Below are positions 41,464 to 51,588 of a stretch of 64,000 nt of DNA, piece by piece. The translations under genes were made by a program, and so were the position numbers. Numbering within the stretch: the first letter of the stretch is position 1; each line of letters starts with the position of its first letter. The DNA comes from Martelella sp. NC20. Its GTDB lineage: Bacteria; Pseudomonadota; Alphaproteobacteria; Rhizobiales; Rhizobiaceae. The DNA lies in NCBI RefSeq assembly GCF_013459645.1, contig NZ_CP054861.1, forward strand, positions 2,406,001-2,470,000, given 5' to 3'. Below the pieces are notes generated by a model. That model saw nothing but the letters and a program-made list of their open reading frames with translations. It did not search any database and was not told where the DNA came from.

Positions 41464-44400
41464 ATGGGCGTAGAGACTGTCAAAAGCGTGTGTCCCTATT
41501 GCGGCGTCGGCTGCGGCGTTGTGCTCGATGTCGAGGACGGGCGGATCGTCAGGCTGTCAGGCGACAAGGACCATCCGGCCAATCGCGGGCGGCTCTGCAC
41601 CAAAGGCAAGACCGCCCATGAGGCGATCGCCGCTCCCGGCCGTCTCGAAACCGCGCTTGTCCGGCTGGAAGGGGGCGTTGGGCCGGAGGCCGCCTCCGCC
41701 GATGCGGCGATCGTCGAGACCGCCAGGCGCCTGCGCGCCATTGCCGATCGCCACGGGCCGGACGCGGTTGCGCTTTATGTTTCCGGCCAGATGTCGATGG
41801 AGGCGCAGTATCTCGCCAACAAGCTCGCCAAGGGGTTTCTGCGCACCCGCCATATCGAATCCAATTCGCGGCTGTGCATGGCGAGCGCCGGCTCCGGCTA
41901 CAAGCTGTCGCTTGGGGCGGATGCGCCGCCGGGGTCCTACGACGACATCGAGAAGGCCGATCTCTTTCTCGTCATCGGATCGAACATGGCCGACTGTCAC
42001 CCGATCCTGTTCCTGAGGATGATGGACCGGGTGAGAGAGGGCGCGAAGCTTGTCGTCGTCGATCCGCGCCGGACCGCGACCGCCGAGAAGGCCGACCTTC
42101 ACCTTGCGCCGAAACCCGGAACCGATCTCGCGCTTCTCAATGGCCTTCTCCACCTGATTGTCGAAGCGGATGGCATCGACCGCGATTTTATCGAGGCCCA
42201 CACCGAAGGCTGGGCCGGGATGCCGGACTTTCTCGCGGATTATCCGCCGGAACGGGTCGCGGCCATCGCCGGCCTCGAAGTCGAAGATATCAACGCCATG
42301 GCGGATATGGTGCTCGCAGCCGGCGAATTCATGACGCTCTGGACCATGGGGCTGAACCAGTCGGTGCAGGGCACGTTCAACACCAATGCGATCTGCAACC
42401 TGCATCTGGCGACTGGAAAGGTCTGTCGTCCCGGCAGCGGCCCGTTTTCTCTGACCGGGCAACCGAATGCCATGGGCGGGCGGGAGATGGGCTATATGGG
42501 CCCCGGCCTGCCGGGCCAGCGCTCGGCGCTTGTCGAGGGCGACCGGCGCTTCTGCGAAGAGCGCTGGGACCTTGCGCCGGGTACGATCCGCGCCGAGGAA
42601 GGAGCCGGCACCATCGCCATGTTCGACGCGATGAAGGACGGGGCGATCAGGGCCGCCTGGATCATCTGCACCAATCCGGTGGCAAGCGTCGCCAACCGCA
42701 AGACCGTGACGGCAGCACTTGAACGGGCGGAATTCGTCGTGGTCCAGGATGCCTATGCCGAGACCGAAACCACGCCCTATGCCGATATCCTCCTGCCGGC
42801 GGCGGTGTCGTTCGAGGCAGACGGCGTCATGGTCAATTCCGAGCGCAACATGGCGCTCGCATCGGCGGCGGCGAAGGCGCCGGGCGAGGCCCTGCCGGAC
42901 TGGCAGATCATCGCGAAAGTGGCCTGCGCGATGGGCTATGAACATGCCTTCACCTATGAAAGCGCCGAAGCGGTGTTCGAGGAGATCCGGCAGTTCTCCA
43001 ATGCCGCGACGGGCTATGACATTTCCGGCGTCTCGCATTCGCGCCTGAGAGAAGGCAGCATGCAGTGGCCGGCCTTCGGGGCCAGCGCAACCGCGCGCAA
43101 TCCGGTCCGCTATCGCGAGCCTGACGGAGGGTTCAGGTTCGCGACCGAGAGCGGCCGGGCGCGGTTCTGGCCGCGCCCCCATGCCGGGCCGGCGGAGATG
43201 CCGGACGATAACTATCCCTTCATCCTCAATACCGGCCGGCTTCAGCACCAGTGGCACACGATGACCAAGACCGGCCGTGTCGCCCGGCTGAACAAGCTCA
43301 ATCCATCGCCCTTCGTCGAGATCAACCCGGACGATGCGGCTGCGTTGAAGATTGGCGAAAGTGACCGGATCTCGCTGACCTCGCGCCACGGCGAGGCGGT
43401 GCTGCCGGCGCTGATCACCGACAGGGTATCGCCGGGCGTGCTGTTCGCGCCGTTCCACTGGAACGATGTTTTCGGCGAGCAACTGGCGGTCAATGCCGTG
43501 ACCGGCGATGCCGTCGATCCCATTTCGCTCCAGCCGGAATTCAAGGTGACCGCCATCAGGCTTCAGCGCGTCAAGGGGAGGGCGCAAACGCCTGCGGCCG
43601 TGGAAAAGGCGATGACGGAGCGCCAGACAGGCCAGCAGCTCTCCGTCTTCTACGCGTCGCAAACCGGCACGGCGGAAATGGTCGCCTCTGATGTGTGCGC
43701 GGCGCTTGGCGAGGCGGGATATCGGTCCGCGCTGCGGGCGCTTGACGAAGTCGGACTGGCTGCACTTGATGAGGCCGCAAGCCCGGCGATTTTCGTCGTC
43801 AGTACATTCGGCGATGGCGACCCGCCCGATCACGCGGCCGGCTTCTGGTCCGCCTTGTCAACGGCGGGACGGCTCGAGGGGCTGTCCTATGCCGTGATCG
43901 CGCTCGGCGACAGTTGCTACGACCAGTTCTGCGGCTTCGGCCGGAAGCTCGACGCACGGCTTGAACATCTCGGCGCCAAACGCCTGGCCCCGTGTCGCAC
44001 GCTGGATGCGGGCGAGGAGGGGGACGCGGTGGCGGCGGCAGTCTCGGTCCTGTCCGGGACGGGCAGGCCCGCCACGCCGACGAAAGCCGTGGAGGCACGG
44101 TCGCCGGAACGCAGGAACGGCGTGCCGGCCACGCTCAGCGTCAACCGGCTTTTGAGCGGGAAGGACAGCGCCAAGGAGGTTCGTCAGTTCGGGTTCCGGA
44201 TCGAGGAGCCGGTTGCCTATGAGGCGGGCGATGCGCTCTCCATCATGCCGCGCAACTGTCCGGAACTGGTCGATGAAATCCTCGGCTATCTGCAATTGCC
44301 GGCCGATACGCCCATTTCCGGCCTGAACGGGCATGATATCGGCATTGGCGAGGCCCTGCGCGACCATTTCGAGATCGCCCAGCCGACGCATGATTTTTTG

Positions 44401-45216
44401 CAGTGGTGGGCGGGGTATAGCGGCGACGGGGCACTGAGGGCGCTTGTGGGCAAGGCCGACCGGACCGCGCTTGCCGACTGGCTCTGGGGGCGGCAGGTCG
44501 CCGATATTCTCGCCACGGCGCCAAAGCCCGCGGACGGGCAGGAATTCTGCGCGCATCTGAAGAAGCTGAAGCCGCGGCTTTATTCGATCGCCTCGAGCCC
44601 CAAGGTGAAGCCGGATGAAATCCACCTGACGGTCTCGGTGCTGCGCCATGCCCGCCACGGCCGCAGCCGCAAGGGCGTCGCGTCCTCCTTCCTCGCGGAC
44701 AGGGCCGGTGCCGCGCCGGTCACGATCTCGGTGAAGAAGCAGGCCCATTTCCGCCCGCCCGCAGATCTTGCGGCTCCAGCGATCATGATCGGGCCGGGCA
44801 CGGGCATTGCGCCGTTCCGGGCATTCTTGCAGGATCGCGAGGCAGAAGGGGCGACGGGCCCGAACTGGCTGTTCTTCGGCGAGCAAAGCCGTAAAAGCGG
44901 GTTCTACTATCGCGACGAGATGGAGCGCTGGCAGAAGAATGGCCTTCTGAGCCGGTTCGATACCGCCTTTTCGCGCGACCAGACGGAGAAGATCTATGTG
45001 CAGGACCGCATGGCCGAACAGGGGCGCACGCTCTGGCAATGGCTTCAGGACGGCGCGCATTTCTACGTCTGCGGCGACGCCAGCCGCATGGCGAAGGATG
45101 TTGACGCGGCGCTGAAAACTATCGCGGAACGCCATGGCGGGCTTTCGCGCGAGGGGGCCGAGGGTTACGTTAAGTCGCTCGTGAAGGAAAAGCGCTATAT
45201 GCGTGACGTCTACTGA
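41464..45216 (+). CDS. nasA: Assimilatory nitrate reductase fused to a flavoprotein reductase
   Basis: 1250 residues. Residues 1-710 are a bis-MGD molybdenum nitrate reductase of the NasA/NarB type with a [4Fe-4S] site (C10, C13, C17, C45). Residues 725-865 are a flavodoxin-like FMN domain ([33 protein letters not shown]). The remainder is a CysJ/cytochrome P450 reductase-like FAD and NADPH domain ([38 protein letters not shown]). The fused reductase should let one polypeptide take electrons from NADPH to nitrate without a separate NasB/NasC partner. It is known as a bifunctional nitrate reductase/sulfite reductase flavoprotein fusion. ATG 41464 begins the cluster-binding region as in the family. 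Confidence 0.94.
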   Translation: MGVETVKSVCPYCGVGCGVVLDVEDGRIVRLSGDKDHPANRGRLCTKGKTAHEAIAAPGRLETALVRLEGGVGPEAASADAAIVETARRLRAIADRHGPDAVALYVSGQMSMEAQYLANKLAKGFLRTRHIESNSRLCMASAGSGYKLSLGADAPPGSYDDIEKADLFLVIGSNMADCHPILFLRMMDRVREGAKLVVVDPRRTATAEKADLHLAPKPGTDLALLNGLLHLIVEADGIDRDFIEAHTEGWAGMPDFLADYPPERVAAIAGLEVEDINAMADMVLAAGEFMTLWTMGLNQSVQGTFNTNAICNLHLATGKVCRPGSGPFSLTGQPNAMGGREMGYMGPGLPGQRSALVEGDRRFCEERWDLAPGTIRAEEGAGTIAMFDAMKDGAIRAAWIICTNPVASVANRKTVTAALERAEFVVVQDAYAETETTPYADILLPAAVSFEADGVMVNSERNMALASAAAKAPGEALPDWQIIAKVACAMGYEHAFTYESAEAVFEEIRQFSNAATGYDISGVSHSRLREGSMQWPAFGASATARNPVRYREPDGGFRFATESGRARFWPRPHAGPAEMPDDNYPFILNTGRLQHQWHTMTKTGRVARLNKLNPSPFVEINPDDAAALKIGESDRISLTSRHGEAVLPALITDRVSPGVLFAPFHWNDVFGEQLAVNAVTGDAVDPISLQPEFKVTAIRLQRVKGRAQTPAAVEKAMTERQTGQQLSVFYASQTGTAEMVASDVCAALGEAGYRSALRALDEVGLAALDEAASPAIFVVSTFGDGDPPDHAAGFWSALSTAGRLEGLSYAVIALGDSCYDQFCGFGRKLDARLEHLGAKRLAPCRTLDAGEEGDAVAAAVSVLSGTGRPATPTKAVEARSPERRNGVPATLSVNRLLSGKDSAKEVRQFGFRIEEPVAYEAGDALSIMPRNCPELVDEILGYLQLPADTPISGLNGHDIGIGEALRDHFEIAQPTHDFLQWWAGYSGDGALRALVGKADRTALADWLWGRQVADILATAPKPADGQEFCAHLKKLKPRLYSIASSPKVKPDEIHLTVSVLRHARHGRSRKGVASSFLADRAGAAPVTISVKKQAHFRPPADLAAPAIMIGPGTGIAPFRAFLQDREAEGATGPNWLFFGEQSRKSGFYYRDEMERWQKNGLLSRFDTAFSRDQTEKIYVQDRMAEQGRTLWQWLQDGAHFYVCGDASRMAKDVDAALKTIAERHGGLSREGAEGYVKSLVKEKRYMRDVY

Positions 45217-45245
45217 CGTTTGTTGTGGAAGGTCCTGCCTTACTC

Positions 45246-45836
45246 ATGAAAACCAGCGATCTGGCGATCCTTGTCATCGATGAAAATGCGATCCGCGCGG
45301 CCATTATCAAGGAAGGCCTGCTCAAGGCCGGCCACGATAATGTGACCGTTGTCGAGGAGCTGGTCGGCGTCGCGCGGACGATCGAGCGTCTTTCGCCCGA
45401 CGTGATCGTGATCGATCTCGAAAACCCCAATCGCGATATGCTGGAAAGCCTGTTCGTGCTGTCGCGGTCGGTGAAGAAGCCGATCGCCATGTTCGTCGAC
45501 CGTTCCGATACCGACATGATCCATGCCGCCGTCGATGCCGGGGTTTCCGCCTATGTGGTCGACGGGCTGAAACAGGAGCGGGTGAAGCCGATCCTCGATA
45601 TGGCGATCTCGCGGTTCAACGCGTTTTCGCGCATGGCGCAGGAGCTGGAGGCGGCGAAAAGCCAGCTCGAAAACCGCAAGGTGGTCGACCGTGCCAAGGC
45701 AATGCTGATGAAATCGCGCGGCATGGACGAGGAAACGGCCTACGCGCTGCTCAGGCGCACGGCAATGGACCAGAACCGCAAGATTGTCGACGTGGCGCAA
45801 AGCCTGATCATGACGTTCGAGATGCTGGAGAGATAG
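45246..45836 (+). CDS. nasT: NasT, ANTAR-domain response regulator
   Basis: 196 residues: an N-terminal receiver-like domain (LAILVIDENAIRAAIIKEGLL, DVIVIDLENPNRDM) and a C-terminal ANTAR RNA-binding domain (LENRKVVDRAKAMLMKSRGMDEETAYALLRRTAMDQNRKIVDVAQSLI). NasT antiterminates nitrate-assimilation transcripts and is held inactive by NasS when nitrate is absent. It lies 29 bases after nasA and two before nasS. Since its own operon has an ANTAR-type leader, autoregulation is likely. The ATG at 45246 gives the normal receiver start. Confidence 0.93.
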   Translation: MKTSDLAILVIDENAIRAAIIKEGLLKAGHDNVTVVEELVGVARTIERLSPDVIVIDLENPNRDMLESLFVLSRSVKKPIAMFVDRSDTDMIHAAVDAGVSAYVVDGLKQERVKPILDMAISRFNAFSRMAQELEAAKSQLENRKVVDRAKAMLMKSRGMDEETAYALLRRTAMDQNRKIVDVAQSLIMTFEMLER

Positions 45837-45838
45837 AG

Positions 45839-47059
45839 ATGCAGGACCTTTCAATCGGATTTGTGCCGCTTCTCGACAGCGCCATCGTGCTGGCGGCCGA
45901 GGCCCGGGGCTTCTTCGTCGAGGAGGGGCTGAATGTGCGGCTGACGCGCGAGACCTCCTGGAGCGCGATCCGCGACCGGCTGGCGGTCGGCAATCTTCAG
46001 GCCGCCCATATCCTCGCGCCGATGCCGATCGCGGCCAATCTCGGCCTGTTTCCGCTGTCCTCGAAGCTGGTGGCCCCGATCGCCCTTGGCCTTGGCGGCA
46101 ATGCGGTGACGGTCTCCGTCGCCCTTGGCCGGGCGATGGATGCGGAGGGAGACGAGCACGACCTCGATCCGGCAAGAGCCGGTGCTGCGCTGAAACGCGT
46201 GGTCGATGCGCGCAAGGCCAAGGGCCTGCCGCGCCTCAGGTTCGGCGTCGTCTATGTATTTTCCGGGCATAATCTCGAATTGCGCTACTGGCTTGCCGCC
46301 AATGGCATCGATCCCGACCGGGATATCGAGATCGTCGTGCTGCCGCCGCCCTTCATGCCGGATGCGGTCGAGGCCGGTCGGATCGACGGCTATTGCGCGG
46401 GCGAGCCGTGGAACACGACGGCGGCCCGGCGGGGCGTCGGGCGGATCATCACCGTCAAGGCCAAGATCTGGCGCTCCAGCCCGGAAAAAGTGCTGGCGCT
46501 TCCCGCCGATTTCGTCGACGCCCATGAAGACCTAGTCGCGGCCCTTCTGCGCAGCCTCTATCGTGCATCGCGATGGGCGGCGATGCCGGAGAACCACGCG
46601 GAGCTGGCCGCGATCCTGTCCGAGCCGCATCACCTCAATGTCGATCGCGCCGTGCTGCAGCCGCTGCTTTCCGGCCGGGTGGCGATCAGCGATACGGCGG
46701 AACGGACGGTCGAGGATTTCTTCCTGACCTCCGACAAGGCGGCAACCTTTCCCTGGCAGAGCCATGCGCTGTGGTTCTACAGCCAGATCGTGCGCTGGGG
46801 GCTTTGCGATCACTCCACTGACAATGCCGAGATCGCGAAGATGAGCTACCGGCCGGATATCTACCGCAAGGCGCTACAGCCGCTGCACACGCCGCTGCCG
46901 GGCGCCAGCCTCAAGGTGGAGGGCGCGCTGAAGGCGCCGACTCCCGTCGGCGCCAGCGCCGGCGGTCTTATCCTCGGCCCGGACGGTTTCTTCGATGGCC
47001 GGACCTTCGATCCCGATCAGGTCGACGCCTATATCGCCCGGCAGAAATCCGGCACCTGA
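45839..47059 (+). CDS. nasS: NasS, cytoplasmic nitrate sensor (NrtA-like)
   Basis: 406 residues with the NrtA/CmpA nitrate-binding fold (LSIGFVPLLDSAIVLAAEARGFFVEEGL, HILAPMPIAANLG, GRIDGYCAGEPWNTTAA). There is no signal peptide, unlike the transport protein NrtA encoded downstream. In known systems NasS binds NasT in the absence of nitrate and releases it on nitrate binding. Coupled directly to nasT, this pair is the nitrate or nitrite switch of the cluster. Confidence 0.92.
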   Translation: MQDLSIGFVPLLDSAIVLAAEARGFFVEEGLNVRLTRETSWSAIRDRLAVGNLQAAHILAPMPIAANLGLFPLSSKLVAPIALGLGGNAVTVSVALGRAMDAEGDEHDLDPARAGAALKRVVDARKAKGLPRLRFGVVYVFSGHNLELRYWLAANGIDPDRDIEIVVLPPPFMPDAVEAGRIDGYCAGEPWNTTAARRGVGRIITVKAKIWRSSPEKVLALPADFVDAHEDLVAALLRSLYRASRWAAMPENHAELAAILSEPHHLNVDRAVLQPLLSGRVAISDTAERTVEDFFLTSDKAATFPWQSHALWFYSQIVRWGLCDHSTDNAEIAKMSYRPDIYRKALQPLHTPLPGASLKVEGALKAPTPVGASAGGLILGPDGFFDGRTFDPDQVDAYIARQKSGT

Positions 47060-47202
47060 TTGCACGTTTTTTGATGCTCTTGGTGCGGGCATTTGCCTAA
47101 TATTTGATCGTTTTTGTAATAGACGTATTTTTTATGCAAAAAATCCGGGGAGTCGCTTGTATGCGGCGACTTTCTGTGTTTCCATAATACCCAAGAATTC
47201 GG

Positions 47203-47281
47203 TGCCCAATGGAGGGCATCAGGCAACGCCGCCAACGCATTCGAGCCAGAACTGGCCCGAGGACCGTTAGGCGGCTTTTTT
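47203..47281 (+). promoter_or_regulatory. ANTAR-type antitermination leader before nrtA
   Basis: Hairpin TGCCC-AATGGA-GGGCA (47203-47218) again shows an A1/G4 hexaloop and nearly repeats the hairpin before nasA. It is followed by a terminator with arms GCCGCC (47228-47233) and GGCGGC (47270-47275) and a T-run (47276-47281). A stem GCCAG/CTGGC lies between. The 259-base nasS-nrtA gap thus holds a second NasT target. Upstream AT-rich sequence (47090-47160) presumably carries the promoter. Confidence 0.72.
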
Positions 47282-47318
47282 CGTTTTTCCGATATTCCCG
47301 ATCCACCTGGAGGACGCC

Positions 47319-48692
47319 ATGCGCCATTTCCTTAGCACTGCCACCATGCTCTGTTCGCTCGCTTTTGCGGGTGCGAGCGCCCATGCCGAAATGCTGTTTC
47401 CGGAGAAGGATGAACTGACCATCGGTTTCATCAAGCTGACCGATATGGCGCCGCTGGCGATCGCCAAGGAAATGCACTTCTTCGAGGATGAAGGCCTTTA
47501 TGTCACGCTGGAAGCGCAGGCGAACTGGAAGGTGCTGCTCGACCGGGTGATCACCGGGGAGCTCGATGGCGCCCACATGCTGGCCGGCCAGCCCTTGGCG
47601 GCGACCATCGGTTACGGCACCAAGGCGGATATAGTCACCCCGTTCTCGATGGATCTGAACGGCAATGCCATTACCGTTTCGAACGCGGTCTGGGACCAGA
47701 TGAAGGAAAACATTCCCGTCGGCGCGGACGGCAGGCCGGAGCACCCGATCAGGGCCGATGCGCTGAAGCCGGTGATCGAGGCCTACGGCGCCGAGGGCAA
47801 GTCGTTCAAGATGGGCATGGTCTTCCCGGTTTCCACGCATAATTACGAGCTGCGCTACTGGCTGGCGGCCGGCGGAATCAATCCGGGCTATTATTCGCCG
47901 AGCGACGTTTCCGGCCAGATCCAGGCCGACGCGCTTCTGTCCGTCACCCCGCCGCCGCAGATGCCGGCGACGATGGAGGCCGGAACGATCGACGGTTACT
48001 GCGTCGGCGAGCCGTGGAACCAGGCCGCGGTGTTCAAGGGCATCGGCGTGCCGGTCGTCACCGATTACGACATCTGGAAGAACAATCCGGAAAAGGTGTT
48101 CGGGCTGACGAAGGAATTCACCGAGAAATATCCGCAGACGACGCTCGGCCTGACCAAGGCGCTGATCCGCGCCGCCATCTGGCTCGACGAAAACGACAAC
48201 GCCAATCGCGAGGAGGCCGTCGAGATCCTGTCGCGGCCGGAATATGTCGGCGCGGATGCCGAGGTGATCGCCAATTCGATGACCGGCACCTTCGAATATG
48301 AAAAGGGCGACAAGCGCCCGGCGGCGGATTTCAACGTCTTCTTCCGCCACTTCGCCACCTATCCCTATTATTCCGACGCCGTCTGGTACCTCACCCAGAT
48401 GCGCCGCTGGGGCCAGATCGCCGAGCCGAAGGATGACGGCTGGTATGCCGAGGTCGCAAGCGAGGTCTACCGTCCGGATGTCTATCTGGAGGCCGCCCGG
48501 CTGCTGATCGAGGAGGGCCATGCCACGGAAGCCGACTTCCCGTTCGACACCGACGGCTACAAGCCCGCCACCAGCGAGTTCATCGACGGCGTGACCTATG
48601 ACGGGCGCCAACCGAACGCCTATCTCGAAAGCTTCCCGATCGGCCTGAAGGGGAACGAGATCGTCGACGGCAACAAGATTGCCGGTCGCTGA
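47319..48692 (+). CDS. nrtA: Nitrate ABC transporter substrate-binding protein NrtA
   Basis: 457 residues with a Sec signal peptide ([23 protein letters not shown]) followed by the nitrate/bicarbonate-binding fold ([45 protein letters not shown]). It captures nitrate in the periplasm for NrtB/NrtCD. It is the first gene after the second NasT-type leader and shares the fold of NasS, of which it is the exported relative. GGAGG precedes the start by six bases. Confidence 0.95.
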   Translation: MRHFLSTATMLCSLAFAGASAHAEMLFPEKDELTIGFIKLTDMAPLAIAKEMHFFEDEGLYVTLEAQANWKVLLDRVITGELDGAHMLAGQPLAATIGYGTKADIVTPFSMDLNGNAITVSNAVWDQMKENIPVGADGRPEHPIRADALKPVIEAYGAEGKSFKMGMVFPVSTHNYELRYWLAAGGINPGYYSPSDVSGQIQADALLSVTPPPQMPATMEAGTIDGYCVGEPWNQAAVFKGIGVPVVTDYDIWKNNPEKVFGLTKEFTEKYPQTTLGLTKALIRAAIWLDENDNANREEAVEILSRPEYVGADAEVIANSMTGTFEYEKGDKRPAADFNVFFRHFATYPYYSDAVWYLTQMRRWGQIAEPKDDGWYAEVASEVYRPDVYLEAARLLIEEGHATEADFPFDTDGYKPATSEFIDGVTYDGRQPNAYLESFPIGLKGNEIVDGNKIAGR

Positions 48693-48732
48693 GCGCTGCT
48701 GAAATCTGGACATATCGGAAGGTAGAGACATC

Positions 48733-49809
48733 ATGACGATCGCGACAGACATGATCGATCCCGAGATTGCGGTGCGGCGTGAACGGCGCATCGCCCGGAT
48801 CAACCGGGCGGGCAAGGTGCTCGCGCCCTTCGGCCTCGGTTTCCTCGTGCCGCTTTCGAAGCTGGTCGCCGGCGATACCCCGTCAGAACAATGGGCGGAC
48901 CTGAAGCAGATGCTGCTGGTGCCCCTGATCGGCATCCTGGCGTTTCTGGCGGCCTGGGCGTTCCTGGCGCCGAAGGTCCACACCTCGCTCGGCGCGATCC
49001 CCGGCCCGGCGGCGGTCTTCCAGCAGGCCGGGGTCCTGATGAACGATCACTTCGCCGAGCGGCAGAAGGCAGAGGCTTTCTATGAGCGTCAGGACGAGCG
49101 CAATCAGGCGCTGATCGCCGAGGGCTATGCCGACCGCGTGAAGGTGCGGCCCTATACCGGCAAGCCCACCTATTTCGACCAGATCCTGACTTCGCTGCTG
49201 ACGGTCGCGCTCGGCTTTTTCATCGGCACGATCATCGCCGTCCCCGTCGGCATCGCCTGTGGGCTTTCGAAGACCTTCGAGGGGGCGATCAACCCGCTGA
49301 TCCAGCTTTTCAAGCCGGTTTCGCCGCTGGCCTGGCTGCCGATCGTGACCATGGTGGTCGCGGCACTTTATGAAAGCCAGAACGACTTTCTTCCCAAATC
49401 GATGGTGATTTCGGCCATCACGGTCACGCTCTGTTCAATCTGGCCGACGATCATCAACACGGCGCTCGGCGTCGCCTCGATCGACCGCGATCTCGTCAAT
49501 GTCGGCAAGGTGCTGCAGCTTTCCACCTGGACCACGATCCGCAAACTGGTGCTGCCGTCCGCGCTGCCGCTGATCTTCACCGGCATGCGGCTTTCGCTCG
49601 GCGTCGGCTGGATGGTGCTGATCGCAGCCGAGATGCTGGCGCAGAACCCCGGCCTCGGCAAATTCGTCTGGGACGAGTTCCAGAACGGTTCGTCGGATTC
49701 GCTCGCCCGCATCATCGTCGCGGTGATCACCATCGGCCTGATCGGCTTCTTCCTCGACCGGGTGATGTTCGCGCTGCAGACGGCCTTCACCTATTCGGCA
49801 AACCGGTGA
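48733..49809 (+). CDS. nrtB: Nitrate ABC transporter permease NrtB
   Basis: 358 residues. A membrane helix at residues 60-80 is followed by a periplasmic stretch and then the binding-protein-dependent permease domain from about residue 150 ([27 protein letters not shown]), with the EAA-type loop and [27 protein letters not shown] typical of NrtB. It forms the inner-membrane pore. It lies 40 bases after nrtA and 10 before the ATPase gene. Confidence 0.94.
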   Translation: MTIATDMIDPEIAVRRERRIARINRAGKVLAPFGLGFLVPLSKLVAGDTPSEQWADLKQMLLVPLIGILAFLAAWAFLAPKVHTSLGAIPGPAAVFQQAGVLMNDHFAERQKAEAFYERQDERNQALIAEGYADRVKVRPYTGKPTYFDQILTSLLTVALGFFIGTIIAVPVGIACGLSKTFEGAINPLIQLFKPVSPLAWLPIVTMVVAALYESQNDFLPKSMVISAITVTLCSIWPTIINTALGVASIDRDLVNVGKVLQLSTWTTIRKLVLPSALPLIFTGMRLSLGVGWMVLIAAEMLAQNPGLGKFVWDEFQNGSSDSLARIIVAVITIGLIGFFLDRVMFALQTAFTYSANR

Positions 49810-49819
49810 GGAGAGCATG

Positions 49820-51583
49820 ATGTCTACCATTCTTCAGTTGAAAGACGTCAACAAGGGCTTCGGCGAGGGCGCGAAACGGCATGATGTCCTCGCCGACATC
49901 TCGCTCGATGTCCGCGAAGGCGAATTCATCGCGATCCTCGGCTTTTCCGGCGCGGGCAAGACGACGCTGATGTCGATGCTCGCCGGCCTCGAAAAACCGG
50001 ACAGCGGCGAAATCCTGTTTCGCGGCGAGGCGATCGAGGGGCCGTCGCCGAAGCGCGGCATCGTGTTCCAGAACTACGCGTTGATGCCATGGCTTTCGGT
50101 GGAGGCCAATGTGCGGCTTGCCGTTGACGCCGTGCATCGGGACAAGCCGGCAAGGGAGCGGGCAGCGCTGGTGAACGCCTATGTCGCCATGGTTGGGCTC
50201 AGCCATGCGCGCGACCGCAGGCCGGCGGAGCTTTCCGGCGGCATGCGCCAGCGCGTCTCGGTTGCCCGTGCGCTCGCCATGCAGCCGGACCTGCTGCTGC
50301 TCGACGAGCCGTTGTCCGCGCTCGATGCGCTGACCCGCGCCAAGCTTCAGGACGAGCTCGCCGATATCTCGCAGAAAGAGAAGAAAACCATCGTCCTGGT
50401 CACCAATGATGTCGACGAGGCCCTGCTTCTGGCAGACCGGATCGTGCCGCTGACGCCAGGCCCCAAGGCCACCTTCGGCCCGTCCTTCGACGTGCGGATC
50501 CAGCGCCCGCGCGAGCGCGCCGCGATGAATTCGGACCTGGAGTTCATCCGGCTTCGCTCCGCGATCACCGAATATCTGATGGATGCGGGCCTCGGCGCGA
50601 AGCCGGAAGCCGCTCGTGTCGACGCGCTTCCGAATGTCGTTCCGATCTCGATCAGATCGACCTCGAAACCGCTGCCCGCGGCCTACAGGCAGAAGTCGCG
50701 GTCGGCGATCGAGAACGGCTATGTCGAGTTTTCGAACGTCACCAAGATCTATCCGACGCCGAAGGGGCCGCTGACGGTCGTCGACGGCTTCGACCTGAAG
50801 ATGAAGAAGGGCGAGTTCGTTTCGATCATCGGCCATTCGGGCTGCGGGAAATCGACGGTGCTGTCGATGGCGGCGGGGTTGAACCCGATCAATGCCGGGG
50901 GCGTGATCCTCGACGGGCGCGAGATTTCCGGCGCGGGTCCGGATCGCGCCGTGGTGTTTCAGGCCCCCTCGCTGATGCCGTGGCTGACGGCCCGCGAGAA
51001 CGTCGCCCTCGGCGTTGACCGGGTCTATCCCAGGGCAAGCCCGCGCGAGCGCAGGGATGTGGTCGAATATTACCTCGAGCGCGTCGGCCTCGGCGATGCC
51101 ATGAACCGGCCGGCGGCCGACATGTCGAACGGCATGAAGCAGCGCGTCGGCATTGCCCGCGCCTTCGCGCTTTCGCCGAAACTGCTGCTGCTCGATGAAC
51201 CCTTCGGCATGCTCGACAGCCTGACGCGCTGGGAATTGCAGGAAGTGCTGATGGAGGTGTGGTCGCGCACCAAGGTGACCGCGATCTGCGTGACCCATGA
51301 TGTGGACGAGGCGATCCTGCTCGCCGACCGGGTGGTGATGATGTCGAACGGGCCGAATGCGACGATCGGCAACATCATGGAGGTCGACCTGCCGCGTCCG
51401 CGCTCGCGAAAAGTCCTGCTCGATCACCCCGATTACTACGCCTACCGCGAAGAACTGCTGGAATTTCTGGAGGCCTATGAGGGTGGGGCATCTCCCGCCG
51501 AAGCGCAACTGGCCGCGATCCGGGAAAAGCGCGATCGGCGCATCAGCCGGCAGACCCTCACGAAACACGCTGCTGCGGAGTAG
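49820..51583 (+). CDS. nrtCD: Nitrate ABC transporter fused ATPase, NrtC-NrtD type
   Basis: 587 residues with two ABC ATPase domains in one chain. NBD1 (residues 1-250) has Walker [10 protein letters not shown], signature [15 protein letters not shown] and [16 protein letters not shown]2 (from about 305) has GHSGCGKST, signature [15 protein letters not shown] and [12 protein letters not shown]. Here both NBDs belong to one protein and neither carries the NrtA-like regulatory domain of cyanobacterial NrtC. The second ATG of a tandem pair (49817/49820) is used. It powers NrtAB uptake. Confidence 0.92.
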   Translation: MSTILQLKDVNKGFGEGAKRHDVLADISLDVREGEFIAILGFSGAGKTTLMSMLAGLEKPDSGEILFRGEAIEGPSPKRGIVFQNYALMPWLSVEANVRLAVDAVHRDKPARERAALVNAYVAMVGLSHARDRRPAELSGGMRQRVSVARALAMQPDLLLLDEPLSALDALTRAKLQDELADISQKEKKTIVLVTNDVDEALLLADRIVPLTPGPKATFGPSFDVRIQRPRERAAMNSDLEFIRLRSAITEYLMDAGLGAKPEAARVDALPNVVPISIRSTSKPLPAAYRQKSRSAIENGYVEFSNVTKIYPTPKGPLTVVDGFDLKMKKGEFVSIIGHSGCGKSTVLSMAAGLNPINAGGVILDGREISGAGPDRAVVFQAPSLMPWLTARENVALGVDRVYPRASPRERRDVVEYYLERVGLGDAMNRPAADMSNGMKQRVGIARAFALSPKLLLLDEPFGMLDSLTRWELQEVLMEVWSRTKVTAICVTHDVDEAILLADRVVMMSNGPNATIGNIMEVDLPRPRSRKVLLDHPDYYAYREELLEFLEAYEGGASPAEAQLAAIREKRDRRISRQTLTKHAAAE

Positions 51584-51588
51584 ACACC

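Noticed and set aside
47079..47098. A TGGTGCGGGCATTTGC stretch resembling a sigma-54 (-24/-12) promoter before nrtA
   Set aside because: The GG-to-GC spacing is one base too long and the TGGCAC block is only partly matched, so it was not called. An NtrC-type site was not seen either.
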